Source: Streptomyces sp. TG1A-8
GTDB taxonomy: Bacteria; Actinomycetota; Actinomycetes; Streptomycetales; Streptomycetaceae
Assembly: GCF_030499535.1 (NCBI RefSeq)
Contig: NZ_JASTLB010000001.1
Span: 6,696,001-6,760,000 of the forward strand
DNA length: 64,000 bases
Direction of reading: 5' to 3'
In this document: one piece after another, positions 28,214-36,564 of the stretch
How positions within the stretch are numbered: the stretch's first letter is position 1
Layout of the letters: each line of letters begins with the position of its first letter
Notes under the pieces: generated by a model
What the model saw: the letters and a program-made list of their open reading frames with translations, nothing else
What the model was told of the DNA's origin: nothing
Database searches by the model: none
Made by a program: the position numbers and the translations under genes

Positions 28214-29247
28214 CGCGGACGGCGACCCGTTCCGCGGGGAGCCGGGCCGGACGTGTCGGGATCCCCTTCGACACGTCCGGCAGCACGGGGGTCGCGCGCC
28301 GCTGGTTCCGGCTGCCCCGGCAGATGGAGCGCGAGGTGGAGCTGATCGGCACGCACCTCGTCGGCCCGGTCGACCACGTGATCAACTACGCCCCGCCGCA
28401 GCACCTGTTCGGCGCCCTGTTCGGCCAGTGGCTGCCGCGCATGGCACGGGTCCCCGTCCACCAGGCGTGGACCGATCCGTTCGCGCCCCTGCCGGTCCCC
28501 TCCGGCGCGCGGGTCCTGGTCGTCTGCATCCCGATGGCCTGGAACCTGCTGCACCGCAGCCGGCCGGCGCTGGAGCGCGCGCGCTCGGTCGTCGCCCTGC
28601 ACAGCTCGGCGGCCCCGCCGCCGGCGGCCCACCGGCTCGTCCACCGGGCCGCCCCGCTGCTGCGGGCGTACGAACTGCTGGGGTCGACCGAGACCGGGGC
28701 CATCGCCCACCGGCCGGTGGCCCCCGAGGGAAGCGGCGCGGCCCCGTGGCAGGCCCTGCCCGACGTGACCCTGCTGCGTCCCGCCGCCGCGTCGGCGGGG
28801 GAGACGGCGGAACTGGTGGTCCGCAGCCCGCGGCTGGCCCGCCCGGAGGGCGGGACGCGGCCTCCCGCCCGGTGGGCCACCGGTGACCTGGTGGAGTTCA
28901 CCGGGGCCCGTTCCTTCCGGCTCGTCGGCCGCAGCGGCTCCCTGATCAAGGTGAACGGCGTCAAGGTCCACCTCGCCCGCATCGACGAGCGGCTGAGAGC
29001 TCGCCTGCCCCGGGCGGACTGCGTCGCGCTGCCCCGGCCCGGCGACCCGCTCGCCGGGGAGGGCTACGCGGTCTTCTGGTCCGGCCGGCACAACGGAGTG
29101 GACGTGGCGGACATCAGGGCTGCCCTGCGGGACTTCCCCAGCCCGTCGCAGATCGTTGAGCTGGCGGCCGTACCGAGGACCGTCAGCGGCAAACCGGACC
29201 GGGCCGCCCTGCTCGCGGCGCTCCGGCCGAGCCCCGCGCTCCTGTGA
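28210..29247 (+). CDS. Short ANL-superfamily acyl-ACP ligase (N-terminally reduced)
   Basis: 345 aa against 500-550 for typical ANL ligases. It begins almost at the phosphate loop (FDTSGSTGVARRWF, about residues 20-30), so the usual first 150 residues are missing, yet all later motifs are present: LGSTETGAIAHR, WATGDLVEF, LVGRSGSLIKVNGVKVHLA, and the catalytic lysine Lys328 in RTVSGKPDRAAL. Similar compact ligases occur in aryl polyene and dialkylresorcinol clusters, where they load aryl acids on ACPs. The ATG overlaps the ACP stop (ATGA), so the ACP is its evident partner. Substrate is unknown; an aryl or cinnamyl acid fits the neighbouring lyase gene. Confidence 0.8.
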   Translation: MTRTATRSAGSRAGRVGIPFDTSGSTGVARRWFRLPRQMEREVELIGTHLVGPVDHVINYAPPQHLFGALFGQWLPRMARVPVHQAWTDPFAPLPVPSGARVLVVCIPMAWNLLHRSRPALERARSVVALHSSAAPPPAAHRLVHRAAPLLRAYELLGSTETGAIAHRPVAPEGSGAAPWQALPDVTLLRPAAASAGETAELVVRSPRLARPEGGTRPPARWATGDLVEFTGARSFRLVGRSGSLIKVNGVKVHLARIDERLRARLPRADCVALPRPGDPLAGEGYAVFWSGRHNGVDVADIRAALRDFPSPSQIVELAAVPRTVSGKPDRAALLAALRPSPALL

Positions 29248-29293
29248 GAGCGCGGTACTCCTTTCGAACGACACACCATTGGAGGGTTCGACT

Positions 29294-30052
29294 CTGTCCA
29301 GGTTGATCGTGGTGACCGGCGCGAGCGCCGGCATCGGAAAGGCCACGGCGAAGCGGTTCGCCGAGAACGGCGACAAGGTGCTCCTGATCGCCCGCCAGGA
29401 GAAGCGGCTCACCGAGGCGGTGCGGGAGATCGAGTCGGGCGTGCCGGGAGCCGATGTCCAGCCGCTCGCCCTCGACATGTCCGACTCCGGTTCGGCGGAC
29501 GCCCTGCGGGACCACGTCAGGTCCACGGGACTGCCCGTCGGCGGTCTGCTGTGCTGTGCGGGCGCCGTGCCGCCGTCCGAGGGCACGGACGGCGACGACG
29601 TGGGAGCGGTCCTGACGGAATGGCAGGACGCGTACCGTTCGAACGTCCTGACCTCCGTCGTCGCCGTGGAATCGCTGCTCCCCCTCATGGCCGACGGCGG
29701 CGGCATCGTGCTCTACAGCTCCATCGCCGCCTACCGGGGGTCCGGCGGGACGGGCGGCTACGGCGCCGCGAAGGCCGCCCTCCACTCGTACGTCCACTTC
29801 CTCGCCACGCGCCTGGGGCCGCGCGGCATCAACGCCAACGCGATCGCACCGGGTTACGTCGCGGGCACCGACCTCTTCGGTGACGGCCTGCCCGCCGCGC
29901 AGGAGAACAAGCTCGTCCGCCAGACCGCTCTGGGGCGCGCGGGCGATCCCGCGGACATCGCGGAGCTCGGCTTCTACCTGTGCTCGAAGCCCGGGGGCTA
30001 CATCACCTCGCAGATCCTCCAGATCAACGGCGGCTCCCACCACGGCGTCTGA
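29294..30052 (+). CDS. SDR-family oxidoreductase, probable CTG start
   Basis: 252 aa classical short-chain dehydrogenase/reductase. TGASAGIGKATAKRF binds the dinucleotide and IARQEKRL after strand 2 suggests NADP(H); the catalytic residues are Ser142/Ser143, Tyr156 and Lys160 (YxxxK), and the C-terminus ITSQILQINGGSHHGV is typical of FabG-like enzymes. The NAG motif reads CAG. No ATG or GTG fits: the only start with a good ribosome site (GGAGGG at 29281, 7-nt spacing) is CTG 29294, giving MSRLIVVTGAS. A TTG at 29303 is too far from the site. Likely reduces or oxidises the carrier-bound or free intermediate made by neighbouring enzymes. Confidence 0.85.
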   Translation: MSRLIVVTGASAGIGKATAKRFAENGDKVLLIARQEKRLTEAVREIESGVPGADVQPLALDMSDSGSADALRDHVRSTGLPVGGLLCCAGAVPPSEGTDGDDVGAVLTEWQDAYRSNVLTSVVAVESLLPLMADGGGIVLYSSIAAYRGSGGTGGYGAAKAALHSYVHFLATRLGPRGINANAIAPGYVAGTDLFGDGLPAAQENKLVRQTALGRAGDPADIAELGFYLCSKPGGYITSQILQINGGSHHGV

Positions 30053-30105
30053 CGACGCGCCGCCCCCGACACCCGACCACGACCGAGAAAGCACGGTGAC
30101 ACGCC

Positions 30106-31158
30106 ATGAACGCCCGCGAACAAGCCGACGCGCACGTCCGAGCCATGATGCGCTGGCACTTCGACCCGGCGACGGGCTCCCGGTACTGGCTGGAGCGCCG
30201 CGACCGGCTGGGCTTCGACCCGGTCGAGGACGTGCGGTGCGTCGACGACCTGCTGAAGTTCCCCAACCTGGTGGACGAGCTCCGGGACGTCCCGGTGGAG
30301 GACCTGATCCCCCGGGGCCTGGACGCCACGGAGAAGGTGTTCGCCGTGTACGAGAGCGGCGGCACCACGGGGGCGCCCAAGCGCTTCGTGATGTTCGAGG
30401 GCTGGTTCGACCAGTACATGGAGTGGGAGAACTCCCACTACCCCGACGACGGCACGGGACACGCGCTGGCCGTGGCGCCCAGCGGACCCCACATGCTCGG
30501 CGAGTACTCCCGGCGCATCGCGCAGGCCAGGGGCGGCATCCGGTTCTCCGTCGACCTGGACCCGCGCTGGGTCAAACGCCTCATGGCCGCCGGTGACACC
30601 GCCGGCGCCGCCGCCTACGTCGAACACCTCGTCGACCAGGCCGAACTGGTCCTGCAGTCGCAGGACATCGCCTTCCTGATCACGACGCCCCCGCTGCTCG
30701 CCCGCATGGCCGAACGGCCCTCGGTCCGCACGCTGATCCAGGAGAAGGTGCGCCTGGTGCTCTGGACCGGAGCGCACATGGACCCCGACACACTGGACTA
30801 CCTGTCCACCGAGTTCTTCCCCAAGGTGCGGTTCAGGGGGTCCTACGGCAGCACCTCCGTCCTCAGCGGCACGGTCCAGCGGCCCGACCCGGAGGGCACG
30901 GGCGGGACGGTCTTCGACTCGTACGCCCCCTTCGTCCTCTACCGGGTGGTGGACCCCGCCACCGGTGAACCCGTCCCGTACGGATCGGAAGGGGCCGTGG
31001 TCATGAACTACCTCACCAAGTACGGCCTCGTGCCCAACAGCCTGGAGCGCGACCTGGCCACGCGGGTCCCCAGCCCCACGGGAGCCGGGGACTCCCTGCG
31101 GGACATCCATCCCGTCGCCGAGGTGGACGGCCAGAAGATGATCGAGGGCGTCTACTAG
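30106..31158 (+). CDS. EhpF-like minimal ANL adenylating protein
   Basis: 350 aa. An atypical ANL protein that seems to lack the C-terminal subdomain. The phosphate loop is VYESGGTTGAPKRFVMF (about residue 85), the middle has ITTPPLLARM and LWTGAHMDPDTLDYL, and the A5 motif is RGSYGSTSVLSGTVQ; sequence ends at ADGQKMI-type residues (VAEVDGQKMIEGVY) shortly after A7-like position. EhpF from the phenazine griseoluteic acid pathway has the same reduced architecture and activates an aryl carboxylate for reduction. With the LuxC-like reductase upstream it could form an aryl acid to aldehyde module. The product's actual acceptor is unknown. Confidence 0.65.
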   Translation: MNAREQADAHVRAMMRWHFDPATGSRYWLERRDRLGFDPVEDVRCVDDLLKFPNLVDELRDVPVEDLIPRGLDATEKVFAVYESGGTTGAPKRFVMFEGWFDQYMEWENSHYPDDGTGHALAVAPSGPHMLGEYSRRIAQARGGIRFSVDLDPRWVKRLMAAGDTAGAAAYVEHLVDQAELVLQSQDIAFLITTPPLLARMAERPSVRTLIQEKVRLVLWTGAHMDPDTLDYLSTEFFPKVRFRGSYGSTSVLSGTVQRPDPEGTGGTVFDSYAPFVLYRVVDPATGEPVPYGSEGAVVMNYLTKYGLVPNSLERDLATRVPSPTGAGDSLRDIHPVAEVDGQKMIEGVY

Positions 31159-31193
31159 GGACGCTCTCCTCGATTCCGGGAGGAGCACTGTCG

Positions 31194-32822
31194 ATGCCGC
31201 ACGTGCCCACGGTCCGGCACCTCGAACTCGACGGAACGGGCCTGTCACCCCGCTCGGTCGCCGCGGTCGCGCGCCGTGACGGCGGCGGAGCACGGGTGAC
31301 GCTCAGTGAAGCGGCCGTCAAGCGGATGCACGCCTCCGTCGGCCTCAAGGAGACGCTGCTGGCACAGGAGATCCCGATCTACGCCGTGACCACCGGCTTC
31401 GGGGACAGCTGCGTCCGGCAGATCTCGCCGGACAAGGCACACGAACTCCAGCGCAACCTGGTGCTCTACCACCTCAACGGCGTAGGGCCCGCGGCCGTGC
31501 CGGCGGTCGCCCGGGCGGCGATGCTCATCAGGGCCAACGCACTGGCCAAGGGGGTCTCGGCGATCCGGCCGGAGGCCGTGTCGATGCTGCTGGAGTGCCT
31601 CGACCGGGACATCCTCCCGCTGATCCCGGAACGCGGCTCGGTCGGCGCCAGCGGCGATCTGGTTCCGCTGTGCTACCTGGCCGCGGCACTGATCGGCGAA
31701 GGGCAGGTGCTGCACCGCGGCACCGTGCGGCCGGCCCTCGACGCCCTGCGCGAGGAGGGCGTCGAGCCCCTGCGGCTCGCACCGAAGGAGGGCATCGCGC
31801 TGATCAACGGGACCGCCTTCGCCACCGCGTACGCGGTCCTGGCCGCCGCGGACGCGCGGGAGCTGGCCTTCACCGCCGAACTCGCCACGGCCATGACGCT
31901 GGAGGCGCTGCACGGCAACGCGTCCGCGCTGCACCCCTTCATCCACGCGCACAAGCCGCACCGCGGCCAGGTCCGCTCCGCCGAGGTCGTCCGCACCCTG
32001 TTGGCCGGATCGCGGCTCGCCACGTCCTTCGACGACATCCTGATGCGCCGCGAGAGGCTGGCCGGGCAGAGCTACCTCCAGCTGAACGAGCGGATCCAGG
32101 ACAAGTACTCGGTGCGCTGCGCCCCGCAGATCATCGGGATCGTCCACGACACGCTCGACTGGGCGGAGGAATGGCTCAGCACCGAGATCAACTCAGCCAC
32201 CGACAACCCCCTCTTCGACGCCGAGGAGTTCGGGCTCCACCTCGGTGGCAACTTCTACGCGGGCCATGTCGGGCAGGCCATGGACAGCCTGAAGACCGCA
32301 GTGGCCAATCTGGCCAACCTGCTCGACCGCCAGCTGGCACTCGTCGTGGACGAAAAGTTCAACGAGGGGCTGCCGCCCAACCTGGTCGTCGCACGCCGTC
32401 CGGACGATCCCGAGGCGGGGCTGCACCACGGGTTCAAGGGCATGCAGATAGCGGCCTCGGCCGTCACCGCCGAAGCCCTCAAGCAGACGGGTCCGGTGTC
32501 GGTGTTCTCGCGCTCCACCGAGTCGCACAACCAGGACATCGTCAGCATGGGCACCATCTCGGCCCGTGACGCGCGCACCGTCAACGGCCTGGTCCGCGAA
32601 GTGGCGGCCATCCACCTGCTCGCCCTGGCCCAGGCGGTCGAGCTGCGCGGCGTCGCGCGGGCGTCGCCGGCCGTCCGGGCGGTGCACGGGCTGATCAGGG
32701 AGCACAGCGCCTTCGTCTCCCGCAACCGCCGGCTGGACCAGGACATCGCGGCGGTGAGCCGCCTGATCGAGACGGGGGCCCTGCGGCGCGCCGCGGGGTT
32801 CGCCGACGAAGACCTCACCTGA
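31194..32822 (+). CDS. MIO-dependent aromatic amino acid ammonia-lyase or 2,3-aminomutase
   Basis: 542 aa, HAL/PAL/TAL superfamily. The self-made MIO cofactor comes from Ala152-Ser153-Gly154 (SVGASGDLVPLCY); the inner-loop catalytic tyrosine is Tyr63 (IPIYAVTTGFGDS); the substrate-selectivity position reads Tyr92-His93 (NLVLYHLNG), not the Ser-His of histidine lyases. From memory, these numbers coincide with the tyrosine aminomutase SgTAM (Tyr63, His93, MIO 152-154), so tyrosine is a likely substrate and either coumarate or beta-tyrosine a likely product. Later blocks NSATDNPLFD and FKGMQIAASAVTAE are intact. ATG 31194 follows GGAGGAG. It gives the aryl acid logic of the operon. Confidence 0.88.
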   Translation: MPHVPTVRHLELDGTGLSPRSVAAVARRDGGGARVTLSEAAVKRMHASVGLKETLLAQEIPIYAVTTGFGDSCVRQISPDKAHELQRNLVLYHLNGVGPAAVPAVARAAMLIRANALAKGVSAIRPEAVSMLLECLDRDILPLIPERGSVGASGDLVPLCYLAAALIGEGQVLHRGTVRPALDALREEGVEPLRLAPKEGIALINGTAFATAYAVLAAADARELAFTAELATAMTLEALHGNASALHPFIHAHKPHRGQVRSAEVVRTLLAGSRLATSFDDILMRRERLAGQSYLQLNERIQDKYSVRCAPQIIGIVHDTLDWAEEWLSTEINSATDNPLFDAEEFGLHLGGNFYAGHVGQAMDSLKTAVANLANLLDRQLALVVDEKFNEGLPPNLVVARRPDDPEAGLHHGFKGMQIAASAVTAEALKQTGPVSVFSRSTESHNQDIVSMGTISARDARTVNGLVREVAAIHLLALAQAVELRGVARASPAVRAVHGLIREHSAFVSRNRRLDQDIAAVSRLIETGALRRAAGFADEDLT

Positions 32823-32873
32823 GACAACCGAAGCACCGCGACGGGGCGGTGCGTGACCGAGGAGTTCCTTCAC

Positions 32874-33344
32874 ATGACCAAGAAGAGGTTCGCCCTGTTC
32901 GGCGCCGTCGGCACCGCGGTGCTGGCGCTGGGAACGTCCTGCGTGCTGGCCGTTCCCGCACAGGCCACGTCCGAGAAGGTCATCGACCTGGCCATAGGGA
33001 ACGACGGGGTCGTGCAGACCGATGTCGGCACCCCCGGGCTGAGCGTCGGGGACGAGTTCGTGTACTCCGACAAGTTGTTCCAGAACGGCAAGCAGGTCGG
33101 CGAGGACGGCAGTTCCTGCCAGGTGACCAAGCTGGACGGCGCGAAGGTCACCACCAACTGCGTCCTGTCGGTGCAGCTGCCGGACGGGCAGCTCACCGCG
33201 CAGTCCCTGTGGACCAAGGGCACCGACACGGTGCGGATGGCCGTCACCGGCGGCACCGGCGCCTACCGCGGCGCCACCGGCGAACTGACCTGCAACGACA
33301 TCCAGACCCCGCGGGAGACCTACCACATCGTTCTGGACAGGTGA
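32874..33344 (+). CDS. Secreted allene-oxide-cyclase/dirigent-like barrel protein
   Basis: 156 aa. A clear Sec signal peptide (MTKKRFALFGAVGTAVLALG, cleaved after PAQA) leads to a 125-residue beta-rich domain with VGDEFVYSDKLF, DGSSCQVTKLDG and the block VTGGTGAYRGATGELTC, characteristic of the allene oxide cyclase/dirigent barrel. Plant dirigent proteins steer coupling of phenoxy radicals made from phenylpropanoids. Two cysteines (SSCQ, TNCV) plus LTCN could form a disulfide. ATG 32874 (GGAG upstream) is preferred to a GTG seven codons earlier. Last gene of the operon, 51 bp after the aromatic lyase. A role in the stereochemistry of an exported phenolic product is tempting but inferred. Confidence 0.75.
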   Translation: MTKKRFALFGAVGTAVLALGTSCVLAVPAQATSEKVIDLAIGNDGVVQTDVGTPGLSVGDEFVYSDKLFQNGKQVGEDGSSCQVTKLDGAKVTTNCVLSVQLPDGQLTAQSLWTKGTDTVRMAVTGGTGAYRGATGELTCNDIQTPRETYHIVLDR

Positions 33345-33367
33345 GCGTCACCCCGGCACCGGCGGTG

Positions 33368-34240
33368 TCACCCCCCGGCCCGCTCGGAGTACGCGGCCTC
33401 CCTGGGGCTGGCCATGTCCAGCAGCAGCATGGCGTCGTGGTCGGGGGTGCCGGGCATCGCGTGGTAGGTGACGAGGCGCTGGCCGTCCGTGCGGAAGATC
33501 GCCATGACCTCGAAGTGGAGGCACATCGAACCGACCTCCGGGTGCTGGAAGTGCTTCTGGCCGCCGCTTCGCGCCTGTACGTCGTACCGCTCCCACAGTC
33601 GGGCGAACTCCGGGCTCTTCACCACCAGTTCGCCGACGAGCTGGGCCAGCTCCGGCATGTCCGGGTCGGCGCCCGCCATCGCACGCAGGTGGGCGGCGCT
33701 GTGCGCCGCCATCCGCTCCCAGTCGCGGTACAGCTTGCGGCCCATGGGGTGCAGGAACATGTAGCGGGTGATGTTGCGGCGCTCCGGCGGCCAGTCCGTG
33801 ATGCCCGGGAAGAGGCGCAGCCCCGGCCGGTTGGCGGCCAGCAGGCCGTTGACGCGGCTGACGACGTACGCCGGTGCCGGGCGCAGCGTCTCCAACAGGA
33901 CGCGGACCGACTCCCGCACGGTGTGCGCCGGGTCGGGGGACGGTGCCGGGGCCTGGCCCGCGGCGAGCGCCACCAGCTCGTGCAGCCGCTGCAGTGCGTC
34001 GCCGGACAACTGCAGCGCCTCGCCCAGCGCGGTGACGACGGCGGGTGAGGGCCGTGTCTCGCGACCGCGCTCTAGGCGCGTGTAGTAGTCGACGCTGACC
34101 CCGGCCAGCGTCGCCAGCTCCTCCCGGCGCAGTCCCGGAGTGCGGCGGATGCCGGTGCCGGCCGGCAGCCCCACGTCCTGCGGGCGGATCTGTCCCCGCC
34201 GAGCGCGCAGAAAGCGTCCTAACTCAGTGCCTCCACTCAT
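33368..34240 (-). CDS. XRE-family regulator with MmyB-like ligand-binding domain
   Basis: 290 aa. The N-terminal helix-turn-helix is GLRREELATLAGVSVDYYTRLERGRETRPS; the C-terminal two-thirds (RPAPAYVVSRVNGLLAANRP, RYMFLHPMGRKLYRDWE, FEVMAIFRTDGQRLVTYHA) is the PAS-like MmyB ligand-binding domain, named after a methylenomycin cluster activator. It is convergent with the left operon and divergent from the MFS exporter (204 bp gap), so control of that exporter or the cluster is likely. Confidence 0.92.
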   Translation of the reverse strand: MSGGTELGRFLRARRGQIRPQDVGLPAGTGIRRTPGLRREELATLAGVSVDYYTRLERGRETRPSPAVVTALGEALQLSGDALQRLHELVALAAGQAPAPSPDPAHTVRESVRVLLETLRPAPAYVVSRVNGLLAANRPGLRLFPGITDWPPERRNITRYMFLHPMGRKLYRDWERMAAHSAAHLRAMAGADPDMPELAQLVGELVVKSPEFARLWERYDVQARSGGQKHFQHPEVGSMCLHFEVMAIFRTDGQRLVTYHAMPGTPDHDAMLLLDMASPREAAYSERAGG

Positions 34241-34443
34241 CCGTCCATTGTCGCAAAGGACCGTGCGGGAAGGGGGGCCGTATCACGGCCAGGAACACCG
34301 TTCCCCCCACGGCCCGGTCTGCCGGGAGCCGCACACGCCGGGCACGCTGGTGCCCGACTCCCTCTTTTCCGTCCTTCCAACCTTCCGTTTTCCATCGCCG
34401 ATCCCCTGTCCGGCAGGGGCGGCGCAGTGAGGAGCAGTGCACG

Positions 34444-35841
34444 ATGAGCGTTATGCGTTCCGGGGCGGACGCCGGACAGACGAGGAGCGAGGGCATCCGG
34501 AGCGGGCCGGAGCAGGCCGGTTCCGCCACCGCGGCCCTGACCGCCGCCGTCCTCGGCTTCTTCGTGATCACCCTCGACGTCTCCGGCGTCAACGTGGCGC
34601 TGCCCGCGATGGGGGACGACCTCGGGGGTTCCCTGTCGGGGCTCCAGTGGGTCGCCGACAGCTACACCCTGATGTTCGCGGCGCTGATGCTCTCCGCCGG
34701 CGCGCTCTCGGACGCGGTCGGTGCGCGGCGCGCGTACGGCTGGGGGCTCGCCGTCTTCACCCTCGCCTCGCTGGCCTGCGGGGTGGCGCCGACGCTCGGG
34801 ACGCTGACGGCGGCGCGCGTGGTGCAGGGGAGTGCGGCGGCGGTGATGGTGCCCACCTCGCTGGCGCTGATCCGGCAGGCGTTCCCCGACCCGGAGGCGC
34901 GGGCGCGCGGCATCGCTCTGTGGACGGTGGGCGGCGCGGTCGCCATCGCCGCGGGACCCGTGCTGGGCGGGCTGCTCACCACCGAGTGGAGCTGGCGCGT
35001 GGTGTTCTGCCTCAACGTGCCCGCCGGGCTCGCCGGTTTCCTGACGCTGATGCGGGCGGCGCGCTCCCCGCGCCACCCCGCCGTGTTCGACCCGCCGGGG
35101 CAGCTGACGGCGGTCCTGGCGCTGGCCGCGCTGACCTTCGCCGTGATCGAGGGCGGCCACCACGGGCTCACCCCCACGGTGCTGGCAGCGGCCGGGGTCG
35201 CGGTGCTGGCCGGGGCCGGTTTCGTGGCCGTCGAGGCACGGCGGCCCACGCCCATGCTGCCGCTGGAGTTGTTCCGGCAGCGCGGCGTCACCGTGCCGGT
35301 CATCGCGGGCTTCGCCTGCAACGCCGCCTTCTACGGCGGGGTGTTCGTGCTGAGCCTGTTCTTCCAGGAGCAGCGGGGGCAGTCGGCCTTCTCGGCCGGA
35401 CTGATGTTCGTGCCGATGGCGGTGATCACCGCCAACTTCAACTACCTCTCGCCGCGGGCCGTCTCCCGGTACGGCCCGCGGGCGGTGGTCGTCGCGGGGC
35501 TGCTGGTCGGGACGGTCGGCTGCTGCGGACTGGCCGCTGTCGACTCCGGCACGCCGTGGTGGCTGATCGCCCTGCCGATGATCCCGCTGGGCATCGGCGG
35601 CTCCCTGGCCATGCCGGCGCTGACCTCCCTGATGCTCGACAGCGTCGCCGCCGAACGGGCCGGCACGGCGGCGGCGCTGCTCAACACCAGCCGCCAGACG
35701 GGCGGGGCGCTCAGCATCGCCGTCTTCGGTGCGCTCCTCGCGGGCGACTTCGCGCCGGGCATGCGGGAGAGCCTGCTGCTCGCCGCCGCCCTGCTGGTGG
35801 CCAACGCGCTGGGCGCGGCCGCACTGCTGCCGCGGCGGTGA
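34444..35841 (+). CDS. MFS drug:H+ antiporter (DHA2, 14-TM EmrB/QacA type)
   Basis: 465 aa, about 14 hydrophobic segments. Family motifs: LDVSGVNVALPAMGDDLG (motif D1), LQWVADSYTLMFAALM, GALSDAVGARRAYGWGL (motif A), ARVVQGSAAAVMVPTSLALI and the antiporter motif C-like GPVLGGLLTTEWSWRVVFCLNVP. Exports hydrophobic compounds using the proton gradient. Located in the middle of the cluster and divergent from the XRE regulator, it is the obvious self-resistance or product exporter. A 50-bp hairpin terminates it downstream. Start ATG 34444 follows GAGGAG; a second in-frame ATG lies three codons later. Confidence 0.92.
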   Translation: MSVMRSGADAGQTRSEGIRSGPEQAGSATAALTAAVLGFFVITLDVSGVNVALPAMGDDLGGSLSGLQWVADSYTLMFAALMLSAGALSDAVGARRAYGWGLAVFTLASLACGVAPTLGTLTAARVVQGSAAAVMVPTSLALIRQAFPDPEARARGIALWTVGGAVAIAAGPVLGGLLTTEWSWRVVFCLNVPAGLAGFLTLMRAARSPRHPAVFDPPGQLTAVLALAALTFAVIEGGHHGLTPTVLAAAGVAVLAGAGFVAVEARRPTPMLPLELFRQRGVTVPVIAGFACNAAFYGGVFVLSLFFQEQRGQSAFSAGLMFVPMAVITANFNYLSPRAVSRYGPRAVVVAGLLVGTVGCCGLAAVDSGTPWWLIALPMIPLGIGGSLAMPALTSLMLDSVAAERAGTAAALLNTSRQTGGALSIAVFGALLAGDFAPGMRESLLLAAALLVANALGAAALLPRR

Positions 35842-35961
35842 GGAAGCGGCGGGTGCGGCCGCGGCGGGCACGCCCCCGCGCACCCGCCGCACACGCGGTT
35901 CTCCCGCCGGCGGACCGGACGCCGCCCGCGGCGCACGCCCGACCGGCCCCGGGGACGCGGG

Positions 35962-36011
35962 GCGGCCGCCCGCCCGTCCGGGCGATCGCGCCCGGACGGG
36001 CGGGCGGCCGC
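35962..36011. terminator. Long perfect hairpin, bidirectional terminator
   Basis: A perfect 23-bp GC-only-type stem with a 4-nt loop (ATCG), 120 bp after the MFS stop and 38 bp after the shikimate kinase stop. It separates two convergent units. No U-run. Confidence 0.85.
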
Positions 36012-36048
36012 ACTCCGCCACGGCGTCGGCCGACCACGACCGTGCCGT

Positions 36049-36564
36049 TCACGGACCGTCTTCCGCTGCGTCCAGCACTGCCTGGGTGACTTCTTCGGGC
36101 GTGCGGCCGTCGGTGGCCACGACGGTGGTGGCGACCTCCTCGTACAGGTGCCGGCGGGCTTCCATCAGCTCCCGCCACTGCTTGCGCGGGTTGACCGCCA
36201 GCAGCGGGCGGGCCGCGTTCAGCCCGGTGCGCCGCACCGCCTCCTCCACCCCCATCGACAGGTAGACCACCCGCTGCCCGGCCAGCAGCGCCCGCGTGCC
36301 CGCGTCCAGCACCGCCCCGCCGCCCAGCGCCAGGACCCCCGCGTGCCCGGCCAGCGCCGCACGCACCGCACGCCGCTCCAGCGCACGGAAGGCCGCCTCA
36401 CCCTCGTCGAGGAAGATCTCCGCGATCGTGCGGCCCCGGGCGGCGACGATGTCGTCGTCGGTGTCCCGGTAGCCCACCCCCAGCCGCTGGGCCAGCAACC
36501 GCCCGACGGTGGACTTGCCCACCCCCATCGGCCCCACCAGCACCAGCACCGCCACCGCACTCAC
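36049..36564 (-). CDS. aroK: Shikimate kinase
   Basis: 171 aa. Phosphorylates shikimate at O3 with ATP. Walker A is [11 protein letters not shown] near residue 10, shikimate contacts DTDDDI and the Walker-like GGGAVLD, lid region ARPLLA with the conserved arginine. GTG 36564 overlaps the aroC stop (GTGA), so it is the second gene of an aroC-aroK pair; the ORF can be extended upstream only by antisense-like sequence. The usual third partner aroB is missing: a terminator hairpin follows instead. Within the cluster it adds to DAHP synthase in boosting shikimate flux, or is the primary copy captured by the cluster. Confidence 0.93.
   Translation of the reverse strand: MSAVAVLVLVGPMGVGKSTVGRLLAQRLGVGYRDTDDDIVAARGRTIAEIFLDEGEAAFRALERRAVRAALAGHAGVLALGGGAVLDAGTRALLAGQRVVYLSMGVEEAVRRTGLNAARPLLAVNPRKQWRELMEARRHLYEEVATTVVATDGRTPEEVTQAVLDAAEDGP

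Noticed and set aside
30106..31158. Phenazine biosynthesis as the cluster product
   Set aside because: An EhpF-like protein is present but none of the core phzA-G genes is in the window.
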